64,000 bases of DNA from Cloeon dipterum (GCF_949628265.1 NC_088790.1:19658545-19722544), one strand, 5' to 3'; counted from the first letter of the stretch, positions 1 to 13,083 are shown. Numbers and translations: made by a program. The notes: a model not told the origin generated them from the letters alone.

Positions 1-3000
1 GCATTACAAAAACAGAAACCCAAAGGAAACGCACCAAAAAATATAAAAGCAACTTATTCTAAATGGATTATCATGTCAATTTTTAGCCATATTTGAATTG
101 AGTATATCTGAATATGAATTTTATGAAACAAAAAATTATCATGGCGGCACTAGTTCAGCGGTTTTAAAAAAAGGGTGACAAGTGACACATAAAAGTCTTA
201 AAATTGCGTGATTTGTGCTTATTCGGAGTTTAAAAGTGAATCAGACGCACATATAAAAGCCAATCGTCTATAGCACTGAAATAAATTTTAAACGTTTCAG
301 ATAGAAAAAGCTTAAAAATCCGCCAATAGATGCAAATTTAACTTTCTGTTGCGCTCTTGGAATCATTCCCCTCAATTTTATCCTTCACGAAGCAAAGTAA
401 GCTTTGTACGTAAAAAAGTAAAATGCACGAGTGCACACCAGGATCAAGCTGACCTTGCAGTTTCGTCTTAAAACGCAGTCGTTTTCAGCACAGGAAACGC
501 TGCCTCTCGTTATTTTGATCTAGTAAGCTTGAACGCCAAATTAGCTCTGCGCGCATACTTAATTTTCGCTGCTGCTTTTGTTTTGTACGTCATTGCGCGA
601 GCAGCCACTCATTTAGCTAGCGAGAGAGAACGCACTCACGGCCGAGCAAACAACGCGTGCCAGACGAATTTGCTCCGAAGCAAAGTAGAGTAGCATAGCA
701 AGATAATGCTCTAGTTTTTTGAAAAGTATCTCACAAAGCAGCGCACAAAGGAGGCCCGCCGGCGATCATCCTCTCTTTCCTTCGCTAATATTCCGCTTTG
801 TTGTTCGCATCTCGCTTTCTCATCTGTTTTTGTATATATCTTTTATCAACTGATCTCGCGATACATACAAAAAACGCTTTTGGGGGTTTTCGCATTTTTT
901 ACAAGGTCGTGGGAAGAAAATGTTTGTATCATAAAATGCTTTTTGAGTTTCTGAAGGTCAGATTTAAAAGTAGCATGCTAAAATTTGCTGCTTCAATATG
1001 TGAATTTCTCGCAAGCCAAGTTTTTTCACTCTCAACGAAAATTTATCAAATATTGATCGAATAAGTTGAGTGAAAAGTAGAGCAAATTAACGATAGTATA
1101 TGGACTTAATTCTCTTTGAAAATTTACTGAGAAGCTCGTACCCATGTTATAAATATCAACAGTTCAGGTTTTTAAATTGAAAAATTTAAGTAAAGATAAT
1201 ATTCAGAAAATGAAGCCTAGTTTATAAGGGAAAGCACGTAAAATTCCAAAAATATTAAGTGTTTCATTGTTATCTGATTGGCAAAAGTAAAAAATTGCAT
1301 ATGCAAGCTAACTTAAATTTACAGTTTAACATTTTTCAAGTTTCAAGTAACATAGAAACTAAAATTAACATAAAATGGAATGTACCTGTCCTCGTTGGAA
1401 CAACTTTGACGTTTCCCAACGAGGACAGGTCCATTACATTTTATCCCCAAAATGTCATCCTAGAGTGAATTCTTCAACAAAATAAAAATTAACATATTTA
1501 CACGAGGCAACAGAAAAGGAAAGACTGATCACCGCGGAATGAAACATGGAATGCCGCCTTCCTGTTCACGGATAGCTGCTGTTTGCGCAACCCTTGCCGC
1601 CGGTGTTAACACGAGATTCGCCGAGGATCGAATAAAACCGCGACTTGCCTCACGCTCCCGACGGGAAAACAAGTCGCACACGCAGCTTCCCACAGGGCCC
1701 GAGAAACTTTCTACTCGTGTGGATCATATCTCGAGCCTACTACTGTGTGTTAGGGAAAATATGTGACAGTTTTGCTTCCCTCTTTTTCAGAAAAAAATCG
1801 ACTCAATTTGTTGAATGCGAGCATGTCAAATTATGTCTGTTCGCCCACACTTGCGTGACCAATTATGCAAGTTCACTTCACCGATTTGAAAGCGGTTTCG
1901 CTCAGATACATTTTTTATCTTTTCGGCGAAGGCGTAAAGATTTAAAAGTATGGAGGTTCAAGTTTTTTTGTTCAATACGGTAAAGAAATCATGGAAATCA
2001 GTTCTGGCTGGCGAAAATCTTTTGTTACACGTCTTAATAAAAATAATATTTTTCTGCTAACCCTGAAAGGAAATGATCTTCTTTTTCCATTAATATTCTC
2101 TGGATTTTTAAAGAAATCATATCAACACCTCTGAGGTAAGTTTTCCTTTTGGTATAACTTAGTTCACGGCATTTATTTCGTGCTTTGGAGTTAGTAATAA
2201 TGTCCAGTAGATTTTGCTGGACAATTGTGTTCATTTAAAAAAAATACGCTTTCAATCTCACTTCCACACGTTCAAATTAGGCCCACGCATTTCATTCATA
2301 GGGTTCTGTCCTGATAATTCTACCACTGATGCCAAACAGAGATAGCATGTGTCCGAAAGGAAGCTATTGAGTAACAATTTTGGTTGAGCGTAATCAGATA
2401 ATTTGCATTTGTTGGTCATTAAAATTCAAATGAGAAAATAGTAGATCTTAATAGCTGATAAGGACTTTATTCGATGCAGAATGGAGATTTTAAAATTCCC
2501 TGCTCTTTTCGTGCTTTGTGGTTTCGCTTTGGGGATAAATTGAAGTCATATGTGACTGCGATGGGCCTAAATAGTTGTAAATTATTCTCATTCTGTCGTC
2601 GCTGTCGGTGATGAATCGTCGTCTTGATTTGTCCGCAAAACCAGTTTGTGGTCAACTGACTGTCCTTTTGACCCAGTGATACATTTTTAATTGCACCTCG
2701 ATTTCCGCCGATCGCGAAAATTGCCTGCTAGACAAGTTGCAAACTCGCAGCAGTTAAGACTCAATCAACTATCTCGCGAAGTAGTGCTGTTTTCTTTCAA
2801 TCGCCGCGGGGAACAAAGAGCAATTTGCGTCGGCTCGAGAGTGAGAAAAATTCCGTGTCTGGATAAAAGACCATAATGAGGGGCCTATCACAACTACTTG
2901 GATGCAGGCGCGGTACCGTTACGTCGCCATCACTCATTCGATGCACGCGCGTGTGTTCAAAGGTTCAAAAACAAAAATGCGAAGACTCCTCTGACCTCTC

Positions 3001-3608
3001 GAGCCGCGTGAGAAAACCTCTGTCCGCGGCAGAGGAAAAACGAAAAATTATCGAATTCCCACATTGCATCTCGGCGGCGGATAAAAATAATATCCGGTCA
3101 CGCTCAGGTGCACCACCGCCGAGAGAGAAGCAGCTTTTGTTTGCGGCGCGTTTACGAATAAATGCAGCAGTCGCGGGGGCCGAGCAGACCTTGACTCGCG
3201 CGTATGGCTCCATCTGGAGATGGCTGTATTACCATGATTGCGCCAAAGGTCTAATAAAATAGGTTACACACCTGACGCAAAGGTCAGAAATCGTCTGAGC
3301 GCCTGCTAATTTCTCCAGTCAACAGACAAGAGATGAATATGTGAGTCCTTCAATGGCCAAACTAACTTAAAAACTGCCCTAGAGAAATATTCTGTAATTT
3401 TATATTAATTTTTTTTCTTAAATGCTATATTCAAATAATCTAGGTACTAAATTAAACCAATAATAATCTAAATAATTCATGACATTACAATGTGGGTCCC
3501 TCCTGTATGAAATTCACCTGAATTTGGAAATAAAAATCGATTAACCTGCCACCTTTGAACCGCGAATATTATTTAGCCTGGTGAGAGAGGAGACGGAAAA
3601 AGACGCAC
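1..3608. other. Left flank without a convincing gene
   Basis: Mostly AT-rich non-coding DNA. A GC-richer stretch around 2690-3260 holds short open frames on both strands, but none has splice context or a recognisable domain. The stretch must contain at least part of the first intron of the clarin-like gene whose first exon ends at 3609 on the minus strand, since I found no exon here encoding the remaining three membrane spans. The one structured element is the hairpin at 1371-1443, listed separately. Confidence 0.6.
1371..1443. repeat. 73-nt near-perfect hairpin, pre-miRNA-like
   Basis: Bases 1371-1400 pair with 1414-1443 around a loop of about a dozen bases. Within the outer 28 pairs only two mismatches occur (1378/1436 and 1383/1431), and one C bulge lies near the loop. 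The core arm ACCTGTCCTCGTTGG at 1384-1398 has its exact reverse complement at 1416-1430. Length, loop size and pairing resemble an animal pre-miRNA, but a tiny palindromic MITE or a recent inverted duplication would look the same. I do not recognise either arm as a known miRNA. Confidence 0.7.
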
Positions 3609-3828
3609 CTTGGAACTCGCTGGTGCGGGTCCCGTAGCCGACATTGAGGCTCTTCCTGCCGGTGAAGATGCCGAAGTTGACGCTGCCGTTCGACTTCTCC
3701 GTGTTGGGGATGCGCTCGGCCCTGGAGACGACCCAGTAGGGCGTGCCGAGGGCGCCCACCAGCAGGCCCAGGGCCAGGCAGCAGCCCAGAAAGGTGGCGA
3801 AGATCATTCCCCGCTTGTACAGGTTCAT
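3609..3828 (-). CDS. Clarin-like protein, first coding exon only (gene leaves window)
   Basis: Translation starts at the ATG at 3828-3826 (MNLYKRGMIFATFLGCC) and runs 73 codons plus one base to a donor reading CAAG|GTGCGT at 3609/3608. The exon holds a first membrane span (about residues 8-34) ending in GALGTPYWV, followed by the start of an extracellular loop with GSVNFGIFTGRKS. Clarins share this layout: a first span ending in an LGTPxW-type motif, then a xFGLFxG-type motif. Length and end phase match exon 1 of the complete clarin-like gene at 5179-6459 (217 nt, same phase), so the two look like tandem paralogues. No later exons are visible down to position 1, so they should lie beyond the left edge, or the gene is broken. 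An in-frame GTG lies upstream but the ATG is preferred. Confidence 0.7.
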
Positions 3829-5178
3829 TTCGCGCGCGGCGCCAACACTCACGACATCGCAGCGTCACTCCGGCAACAAGCACAGCTGCGCTCGCACTGA
3901 ACTGACGACGGCTACTCTCCGGATTAAAATTAACCGACTCGCAGGCAGAGGGAGCCCACCTGCCAGCCAGGTACGACGCCGACCTGGTGGAGGGGGCCGC
4001 CTCACACAATCGCTCTCTTCTCGCTTTTAGTGATTCTAAAGCGAAAGTTTAACAGAATGTTTTTCAGTTGATGAAAGAGAGCTTTTTTATTATATCGGTC
4101 GTAAAATTTAATGAGTTTTAAAATTAGTTAGTAAATTTCTTGTTTAATGCTGATTTATTGACAAAGTGCGTAGAAAATTAATTACTTAATTAAAGAAAAT
4201 ATATCTTCATATTTAGCCCTACATTTTTGTCGAAAAAATGGCAGCAGATTTGCACAAAAATTAATATGAATTAAACCAAAGAAGAGACAGTCTTTAGTTT
4301 GACTTTTCTAAAATTACGAACAATATAGCATTGTCAATTTTTACTTTTTCAAACCCACAGAAACACCCCAACTTTTAAACACTGCATGCAGCATTACACT
4401 ATTTACCTAAATTGCTTTTGAAGAAGATAGACCACTTACAAAAGAACTTTCTGTTGGCTTCTAGTGCAGAAAAGTATTAAACCAAATTTTAAAAAAATAC
4501 TCTAATATTTTAATACCATGAAATTTATTTTAGTACAGTGATACCGGATGGTTTCGATCATTTTCATACATAACATGGTGTGTTATAAATAAAACAATTT
4601 TGCATTTAATTGCTAGCTTGTTCTCATATTGGGGACGCATGATATCTCAGATATATTCTTAGGGAAATGAGAAATACTTAAATTGTTGGCACCTAAGAAA
4701 ATGTTTGTTCTTTAAATCAACGTGCAGTGCGTCAAGCAAAGATTTCAAATCTTAATGTATTGATTGGAATTCCTCTTCGCACGTCACATATCATCATACT
4801 CGAGTCATTTTTAATTAAGTGTTTTGAATTACTTACAAATATTACATTTCATTTGAACACATAACTTTACATCTAAACAACTAAAATATTTCAAATTTGA
4901 ACTGAAGAAGTTAAAATAAAATTTATGAAAAACCGCTGTTTTTAATAGAATTTTGCACATGCATTGCTCCAGTGGGAAACTTGCTTAATAACAGGGCTAG
5001 AATTACGCGACACATTTTTAAGAGAAAATATTTGTCACTTATTGTGTCATCTAATTAATCCGTTTAAAAAAAATCGATGAATATTGAGAGATATGGAATA
5101 ATTTACTCACAAAAATAAAACCGAAAAAACATAATTACTCTTACAATGAAGGGTGGGCAAGACCGCAGAGTCTAGTTT
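3829..5178. other. Spacer between the two clarin-like genes
   Basis: Holds the promoter side of the left clarin-like gene (GC-rich 3830-4030, a likely CpG-containing promoter) and the 3' flank of the right one. The rest is strongly AT-rich and shows no coding exon. A minus-strand AATAAA (TTTATT at 4524-4529) could serve the right-hand gene. Confidence 0.5.
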
Positions 5179-6459
5179 TCAATAGAGGAAGATTGCTCCG
5201 TCGTTATCTTCCTTGAGCTCAATCGTTGGCGGAGGAGGAGCGTACAAGACCATGTGTCTGCGTACGAGCAGCAGACCAATATTGACCAAATGCATGATGT
5301 CCGCGCCGATCAGAATCCTTAAATTCCGAAAAGTTAGTTCAAAATTCGTTCACATGGTGACAGATTTGACCCTTACCAGAAGGAATATCCAATCGAAGCC
5401 AGGCCATTAGTGGACAGTGTGCCAGTGATCGATTCAGCTATGGCTGCGTTTGAGGTCAGGTCAACACCGAAATGACATCCCCAAATAATCAACGCCAGGC
5501 CAATGCTGAAGGCTGAAAACCGATTATTTAGGTGAGTAATTGTGCACTCGAAGGTCAGCAGTGTTATCAGCGACTACCAAATCGATTAGTCAGCACAGCC
5601 GCGCGCGTGATAAGCAAAATCATTAGAATTGCCAAACAAAATTTTGAAAAAGCTATTAGTCAAGTCACCTGCACAGGCATTCCAGATAAAGAGGCCGAGG
5701 ATGCCGAAAATCGGCTCCACCGGCGTGTTTGCCGCGTTGATCACCGCAAAGACGGCGCCCATAGTGGCCATCAACAGGGCAAGCGCGATGAATGTTATCG
5801 TTGAGCCCCAGACGCCCATGTTGACGAACGACGGGTCAGGTCCGGTAGCCTTTGCGCCTGCGAACCAATTTGACAAATAACGCGGCGTTCCTATAAATCA
5901 GTAAAGGATCATACCGGCTAGGACCAGAGGCATTGGCCCAACTCTGCCGGCCGCGGCGCTGGCTCGCGAAATTGCCTCACAATCTACTAGGGTTTCTACA
6001 TTGCCACCTGCGTTGTACAGATCTCTGACCTCTATTTCACGAAGTTCTTGTGTATTTAAGCAGCTCAAAGCGCAAATGCCCAAGTCAGCCAGGCATGTCA
6101 CTGTTGACAAGAGCACACATTTTTAATTCTTTAAAGTATTCCAAAACATTTTTGATAATAAATTTGAATTTACCCTTTTGATGCTGAAATCATTTGCTGG
6201 GCAACTACTCATCCCCTCAAAATAAAAAAATGTTATACTAACTGTGCAGCTCGTAGTCCTTGTCCTCTAATTGATATGATCGCGTCAGCGTCCCAGTGAA
6301 GAGGCCGTAGTTGAATTTGATGGGTGGCAGGTCGGGATTTTCGTATTTTCCTTTCGACTCCAGCCAGTTCTGGGTGGACAGCGAGGTGGCCAGCAGGGCA
6401 ATGGACACGCAGCACAAGGGAAAGGTGATGATGACGTAAGCCCTGTGCGTGATCGCCAT
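5179..6459 (-). CDS. Clarin-family four-span membrane protein, complete
   Basis: Five exons: 6243-6459, 5915-6100, 5669-5857, 5377-5512, 5179-5317. All introns are GT-AG and the phases close to 867 nt (288 aa). The start is ATG at 6459-6457 (MAITHRAYVIITF). Predicted spans are about residues 8-30, 154-176 (TITFIALALLMATMGAVF), 185-215 and 238-262. Between spans 1 and 2 is a long, partly cysteine-containing extracellular loop. The FGILGLFIWNACA stretch resembles the vertebrate clarin HGPLGLYLL region, and the protein ends in an acidic tail and a hydrophobic FLY terminus, as clarins do (LMY in CLRN1). Clarins act in hair-cell and photoreceptor membranes; insect roles are poorly known. Claudin or other four-span families are the alternative, but the motifs favour clarin. 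Confidence 0.85.
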
Positions 6460-7138
6460 TTCGACCTGTCCGCCAGCCCTGCTTAGCTCTTAATATGTAT
6501 TATTCGCGCGCATCACCATCAATCAACGATAAGGCAGAAATTTTTATTGATAAGCCCACTGATAAGTTACAAGAGTGCAAGTACGTACATCAGCTTGTAT
6601 ATTAATATATTATACAGTGTGTGATTCGTCTAGCTCCTTCATTGTCGCCTGCAAAATGACGAGCTTTCTTATCAGACAGTTTTGTATTCGTATACGTAAG
6701 CGGGAAATTCGGGATTATGTATGCCAATGTTAGTAACAGATGATCTATTTTTTAAATATATCGTGAATTGGGTGTAGGCTGATTGTGAACTGATTATTGT
6801 TTAAAAAAATTGATTGTCTACTAATAAGTGCAGTAATAAGTACAAAACAGAATAAAAGTTAAGATTTGGAAAATTTTCTTTTATTTTAACTATGTATTTG
6901 AGATCTTAGTTTTTTTATTTTATTCAAATCACGATTTTAACTCGCCCTTGGTGCTGGTTAGCACTAATAGTTTAGGGGGATTTTTGCCTCATCGTTGCTC
7001 TAAAATCGAGACCAACTGAACTGTTCCTTCTACAAAATTAGAAAGGCCAAAATTAGCGTTAGCGCGTGCTGCAAAATAATGAGAAAAAGCTGTTTCCGTA
7101 ATTACCCTTTTATTACATTATTCATACTTTCGCACGGA
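6460..7138. other. Intergenic DNA, clarin-like gene to CFAP58
   Basis: AT-rich stretch with the promoter side of the clarin-like gene on the left and the 3' flank of CFAP58 on the right. I see no exon, RNA gene or repeat. Confidence 0.5.
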
Positions 7139-7144
7139 TTTATT
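7139..7144 (-). terminator. Likely polyadenylation signal of CFAP58
   Basis: TTTATT on the plus strand, i.e. AATAAA on the coding strand, about 140 nt after the CFAP58 stop codon. A second copy at 7170-7175 is an equally good candidate. Confidence 0.5.
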
Positions 7145-7285
7145 CTCTTCTTCACTTCATAACACATATTTTATTATATTTAAAGTGAAAAACGTGGCAC
7201 TGCCTACACCTCTTCTCGTCCAGTTTTTTCCTCTCTGCACCGATGAAATCGTTGTGTGTGAGAGCAAAATATAACATCGCATGCA

Positions 7286-10200
7286 TTAATCCGTGAGACG
7301 AGAGTCTTGCGGAGTGACGTTGAGGTTGAAACCGCCGCCGGTAAATCGAACCCTTTGCTGTGTTACTGCAGCAACGCTCGTCGTTTCCTCGGGTTTCGCG
7401 ACCCGACTCTTCTTTAACTTCCTCTTCTGCAACAATAGACATTTGTTTTCAAATCGCATGTTCGCTTGAATATCGCTATTAAACTTTTTTTAAATATGCA
7501 CCTGCGCGAAAAGCTGTTTTTTGCACTCCTGCAGTTGCAGTCCTAGTTGGTGCACCTGCTGTCGCAAGTCGCCCACCTGTGACTGGTACATCATCTTCTC
7601 TGCCAATAAGCACTATGGAACAATAGATTGATAATTTAAACGACAGTATAGTATTAGATAAAAAATATTAAATTTCAATATTCATACATTGTTTTAAATA
7701 TTGATATTTATATGCATTCCATTGAAAAATTAATACCATTGATTTAAACACACGCACTCACCGTTTTAGGGTTTGAACATTTATAGAACTTGCAAAGAAA
7801 ATGTTCGAATTGCTTGATTTTTTAATTATTTAATTTGTATCTCGTATTTAATTTTAAAATGACATATATTACAATTTCTACTTGTGTTTGGAAATAAAAT
7901 CTAAGGCCTTATGACATTTCTAGTTTTTTTAAATTTGTTTAATATGTGATGATATAATTAAACATGATATGTACCTTAATTTGCTTCTGGCTGTGCCTGA
8001 GTTGGTACAGCATTTCTGCAGGGCTGAAGGACGAGGGCGGAGCACTATGGCTCATCCTGCTGTGCTCCTCAGGTTTGGCCTGCTTGTTGTTGCTCGACGA
8101 CAGGGTCACGACTAGTTGCTTCTGCACCAAAGCCAGCCTCTGGATCAGCTCGAACCTCTCAGGGTCCTCGCCCTGCTCATTCCGGGCATTAGTTTCATAA
8201 GATCTGAGAGTATGCAACTTATTGTTACCTGAAGGTAGCGCCACCTGTGGATGTTCCTGGGCTGCGCCAGTTCGTCCTCTAGGGCCTTGCGTTTGAGCTG
8301 CTCCTCCGTCAGGTCACGTTGCAGCCGAAAAACCTGCATCCTGGTGTCGTCCCTGGCCATCAGGTCTTGTGCGATTAGCTTCTTTTCGCTCGTCAGGTTC
8401 TGCACCTGCAGCTGCAGCAGTCGAATTTCCTCGACCTTTTGGTCGTACTGAAGGTTGGCCTGTTTGAACTCCTTCTCCAGCTCTTTTATTTGCGACCGCA
8501 GAACCCTGATTTCCTCCTCCTTCGCCTTTAATTTCTTTTGCAATGCGCTCTGGTTCTCGTTTAGCTGCTTTGAAATTTTATTTTGCTCTCAATTAATATT
8601 TTGCTCTCAATATTAAGGGATGGATCCACCTTATCGAGATCGGTGCCCAATTTTTCTTTTTGATGGTGTAATACGGCAATTTCGTCCTGCAACTGCTTTT
8701 GCTCCTGCTCCGCGCTCAGGGCACGTTCCCTGAAGGTTGTCAGTTGTTCCCTGACCTGGCGCAGTTCGTGCCTAGCGTTCTCCTTTTCCCTTTCGGCTCT
8801 TTGCAAAACTATGGATACAAATTGGTGAATATTAGGAAACACACAATCCCCAGTTTAATTTTTGTTAAAAAAAAAGAAAAAAAACATCAAAAAGGTCAAT
8901 AATTAAAAAACGTACCAAGCTCGTCTTTCATTTTGTTGCTTTCAAAATTGATAATACTCTCTTTCAGCTGCACCCCGTTTTGTTCTAGCTCTTGAATTTT
9001 TTCTTCCAATCTTTCTACTCTCGCCTATATTGACAGCTAATTACGATTAATTTCAACTTAAATGAATAGCATGATTTGTCAACTTTTGCCGCCGTTAGCT
9101 GTCGGTCGCAATTTTCTTTTTCAAAGCGTAGTGATTCCAAAAGCACCGACTCGTTCTTTTGCTCGAACTCAAGCTTCAGCATTTGCTTCCTGGCCAACAG
9201 TCTGTGCTCCTGCTCCTCTTTCAGTTGCTCGCAAGTCTCTTCAAATTTATCTCCTTTCCGCTCCGAGATGGCCTTGAGTCTGAAAACGGTTTGACACTTT
9301 TCTGTTCCCCCTCAATCGAAAATATTTCACCGTTTGCATTCATTTTCTAACTGCTTCAGCTGTGTCTTCTGCTTGGAAAGCTCGTGGTCCCTTTCCTGAA
9401 GCTGATTCATCAGCGTCCTCTCCATCTGCTCCATGTTTTTTGTCTTCTCAATTTGCTGCTCTAGCAAACCTTGACGCGGGTGCACAAATCACAATTATTT
9501 TATAAGGTACACGTGTTTATCCTTGATGCAAAAGTCGATAAAAACACAGACAGAATGAAAATAGTAAGAATGGCTTTGCAGAACTAAAAATATGTGCTGC
9601 AAAAATTATTTCCCAGATATTTTCATTGATCCGCTAAAATGAACCATTTTATTTTGCTTCAGTGACCAAAAGTTGGGCTTTGGAATATAATCTCGAATTT
9701 CGCAAGGGCCGCACCTCCTGCTTTGCTGACGTTCTTGGCCATCATATCCTTCTCTCTAACCACCGCGTCCAGTTTCTTCTTCTGGGTGTCAGCCTGCTTC
9801 CTTAACCTATCCGCCTCGCGCTCACGTTCGATGATCTGCGCCCTGAGCTCGTCCTTCTGACGCTCCCACTCGTTCCGCACAGCCTCCATGGTAGCCATCC
9901 GTTTAAAGTGTGATTCTTGCCCTTTTATATACTTGGCTGCCTCCTGTTTTACTTTCTGGACTTCATCATTTCTTGCCTGTAATACGAAAATCCAAATTAA
10001 AATATTATTGTTTATTTTTAATTAGGATGCTCTAATTCATTAAAATTTGAGGGCACCTTGAACTACGGTCATAATTATCTCATTCTAATCATATCTCATT
10101 ATTAAATCATGTGTTGGTTTTTACATATATATGAAAACTAATTCATGGGATTGACTTTGTTGGAAAGTTGGAAGCCACAATTTTCATGGTAAATTTTTCT

Positions 10201-11880
10201 AAACACATTCCAAAATAAAATATCAGAGGTAATTCATGGCCTCGGATTGCGTGATGTGAACTCATACATATTATTTTGCCATTAATAAGTTACTATGGTA
10301 CCTTTAGGGCTGCAGCCTTTTGAGAAGCCTCTCTAGACAGCTTTTCCACCTTCAGCAGTTGTGCTTCGTAGTCTAGTTGAATTTTCAGAGCCCTCGCCGT
10401 TGTCGTCTCCAATTCTCGTTGCAGCTTCTCCTCTATCAACTGCAAAACTGTTACTAACTTTAAATTTCAATTAAAAACAGCAACCATAACCTTTTTCTCA
10501 TCTTCAAGGCTCTCATTTTTACCAACGAGTTTGTCGACCGCTTGCAGCTGCTCTTGCAGATTTTTTATTTCAGCATCCTTCTCCGCTATTGCATTTGTGA
10601 ACGCAGTTTGTTGTGACTCCAGAGCTTCGCGGACTCGCATCTCCTTTCCTAATTCTATGCTCAAAACCTACATTTCTCTTTGAACGTTGGCATGTTCTAG
10701 ATTATTTTAGGTGAAAATAAAACCTCCAAATGTTGTGCCATTGTGTCCATCTTGGCACCTGTGGCCATATTTTTCCTCTCCAATTCGTCATACGCATTGA
10801 CGGCCTCAGCCAGTTTTGATCTCAGATCTGCAACCTCCCGACCGACCTTTTCGCTCTCCAGCCGTTGTTCATCTTGATTTCGCGGTACTGAACTGGAATA
10901 GGTAAAACAATTCTTGGAAAACTTAATTAATTTTCAACGAGAAGTTTAAATTTCTAAAAATTAGATTCTCATATAAAATGACAAAGAAATATAGTTGCAA
11001 TTTATTGTACTAACTCGACTGTATCAATGTTGGAAGTTTGTCCAATCTAAAAACATTGTTTATGTTGACACAATATCTAAAAAAAAACGGGTAGAAAATT
11101 CAATGAAACATCAATCTACTCCATAGTACAGAAATTCTCAAAATTTCGTATGTGATTTGTTGCAAAACTTAATTAAATTAGTTGATTTTGGTCATAGCGT
11201 AGTGATATATTTTTAAATGGACACTTTTTTGGGATGACGGTATGAAATTTCTTGAGATTATTTTTATGAATATCTTTTGGAGAAATTTCTATTTTTGGCT
11301 GTGATCCTTAATATGTTTTCACAAAATAAATAAATCAATCAATCAATATATTTTTATCTTTCCAGCATTATTTTTTACTCTGCTTTTTCGAGAGCGGCGC
11401 GGTTGCTCTGTTCAATGTCGGTTTTCAGAAGCTGTATCTGCTTCTCGGCGGTGACGAGTGCTTCTTGAGCCAACTGCTCTCTGAGGTGCGCCGCGTCTGC
11501 TGTTCGGAATGCGTCCTCCATGGCGGTCTTCATGCTAAGGACGCTTTTCCGCGACTCCTCGGCCTGCTGCAGCGCCGATCGTAGACTCGCGTCGTTCGAA
11601 GTCATTTCCTGTTGCATTTTATCGCAGCTCAGCCGCAGCAAGTATTCGTTTTGCCGGGTAATCGTGAGGGCGCCGTACAGAAAATTGATCTCCGTCAGCA
11701 CGTCTTCCATCGCGACGTTTCTCTCCAATTCGGAACACAACTGTGTGTGTGTGCGGTTGATAAAATTTGACATACATCGATAACGAATTGTAAAAGATGA
11801 CAAACCTTTTTATATCTGCTCTCGACCATTTCCAGGTCCAAAGCCTGTGGTTCTTCAACCGGAGTGTCACTCGGCTCCAT
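7286..11880 (-). CDS. CFAP58: Cilia- and flagella-associated protein 58 (CFAP58/CCDC147)
   Basis: Fifteen exons in coding order: 11806-11880, 11379-11740, 11015-11046, 10724-10887, 10491-10667, 10302-10439, 9715-9976, 9331-9469, 9084-9279, 8916-9024, 8630-8808, 8229-8564, 7975-8172, 7502-7612, 7286-7426. Phases close to 2619 nt, 872 aa, the same length as I recall for human CFAP58. The start is ATG 11880 (MEPSDTPVEEPQ). Nearly the whole protein is coiled coil. Diagnostic stretches are NIHRWRYLQGEDPERFELIQ (human has NVHRWRKLE and YELIQK) and the tail FTGGGF before the stop. The protein is needed for sperm flagella and motile cilia; insect expression is expected in testis and chordotonal neurons (known family role). 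The donor at 9084 (AAAA|GTTGAC) is weak, and the 32-nt exon 3 is a microexon required to keep frame. Confidence 0.93.
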
Positions 11881-13083
11881 TTTAATTTTTGCTTTTGTAA
11901 ATCTTTAAATATTTACAAAATTCCTAGCTGGATGGAGATCAAACATCATACTTTTATGTTCCCGACTAGTGCGTTGCTATGGAAATGTCGGTGTGTATGC
12001 AACCGGCACGAATGGCACGAAGTGCCAGCTGCCTAAACACTTAAACTGCAGGCGCTCCCTTCTAAACTATTTAATTTTGTATACTAGCTCAGATTATACA
12101 ACCACGATTCAATCTCTGTGCATGATGAGAATTACAATATTTTGTTTTTCGAAACATGCGATCAGAAAATGTAGACGTCCAGATTTAAAATTATAAAAAT
12201 TGATTGGGTTCTGATCATCATCATTTTATGTTTCAACGAAAAACTTATCAGCTTTCTAGAAAATAGTAATAATTAATATTATTTTTTTTTTAGGCTGTAC
12301 AGTTGATTATTAAAAAAAATTATGGAACAAGATTAGAAATTAAATAGTTAAAACATTAGTATCGCTACAATGCTGGTTGCAAAATCAGTGAAATAATAGA
12401 AAACAACTCATTTCTTTCTAATCAATAGAGGCAACAGTTTATAAAAATTAGTGGTGAAAAGACTTTTGGACTCAGCGAAATGCGACTTGGAGTTTTATCA
12501 GCTCAAAATCAATTGAATCCCCATGGAATCTACCATGGAGGAATGTAAAAAATACTGCCGTAGATCATTCCCCATCGATTTTAAAATAAAATTGATTTTC
12601 TTTGCGGAAGCTGTAGTTTTTTGTCAAAATTTAAACATTTTAATCGTTTTTAGAAAGAATGAAAACTTTTAAAACCTTACCTCTATTCTACAGCCAGTCA
12701 AAATTGCGGTCTTGAAATTATCTTTAAATCCTGGGAAATTACTATTCTCCAAGTATATCTATTCACTTTCAATAAAAAAGTTTACTATGAGTCTAATTTT
12801 ATTTTTGAATTGATTGACTTTCTATCGGTAGCATTAGGCTTCTTTCAATCTATTGCACTTTTACACAGCGGATATTTCAAATTTTAATACGTGAAAAGTA
12901 ACAAGGAAGTCGTTATTATACGGTACATTGATCACGCAGTCTCCACACTCGCGCCAAACAAGACGACGAGCATGTGTGACCCGCGGAGCAGCAGTAATAG
13001 TGAGAGAGCGAATGATGCAGACACCCTCAGCACTGAAGGGGCGCATGGTCGGGGTGGAAAATCGATAGGCGCGGACGAGAAAG

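Noticed and set aside
3569-4009. 146-codon minus-strand open frame over the left clarin exon
   Set aside because: Out of frame with the clarin motif; GC-rich shadow of the real exon and promoter.
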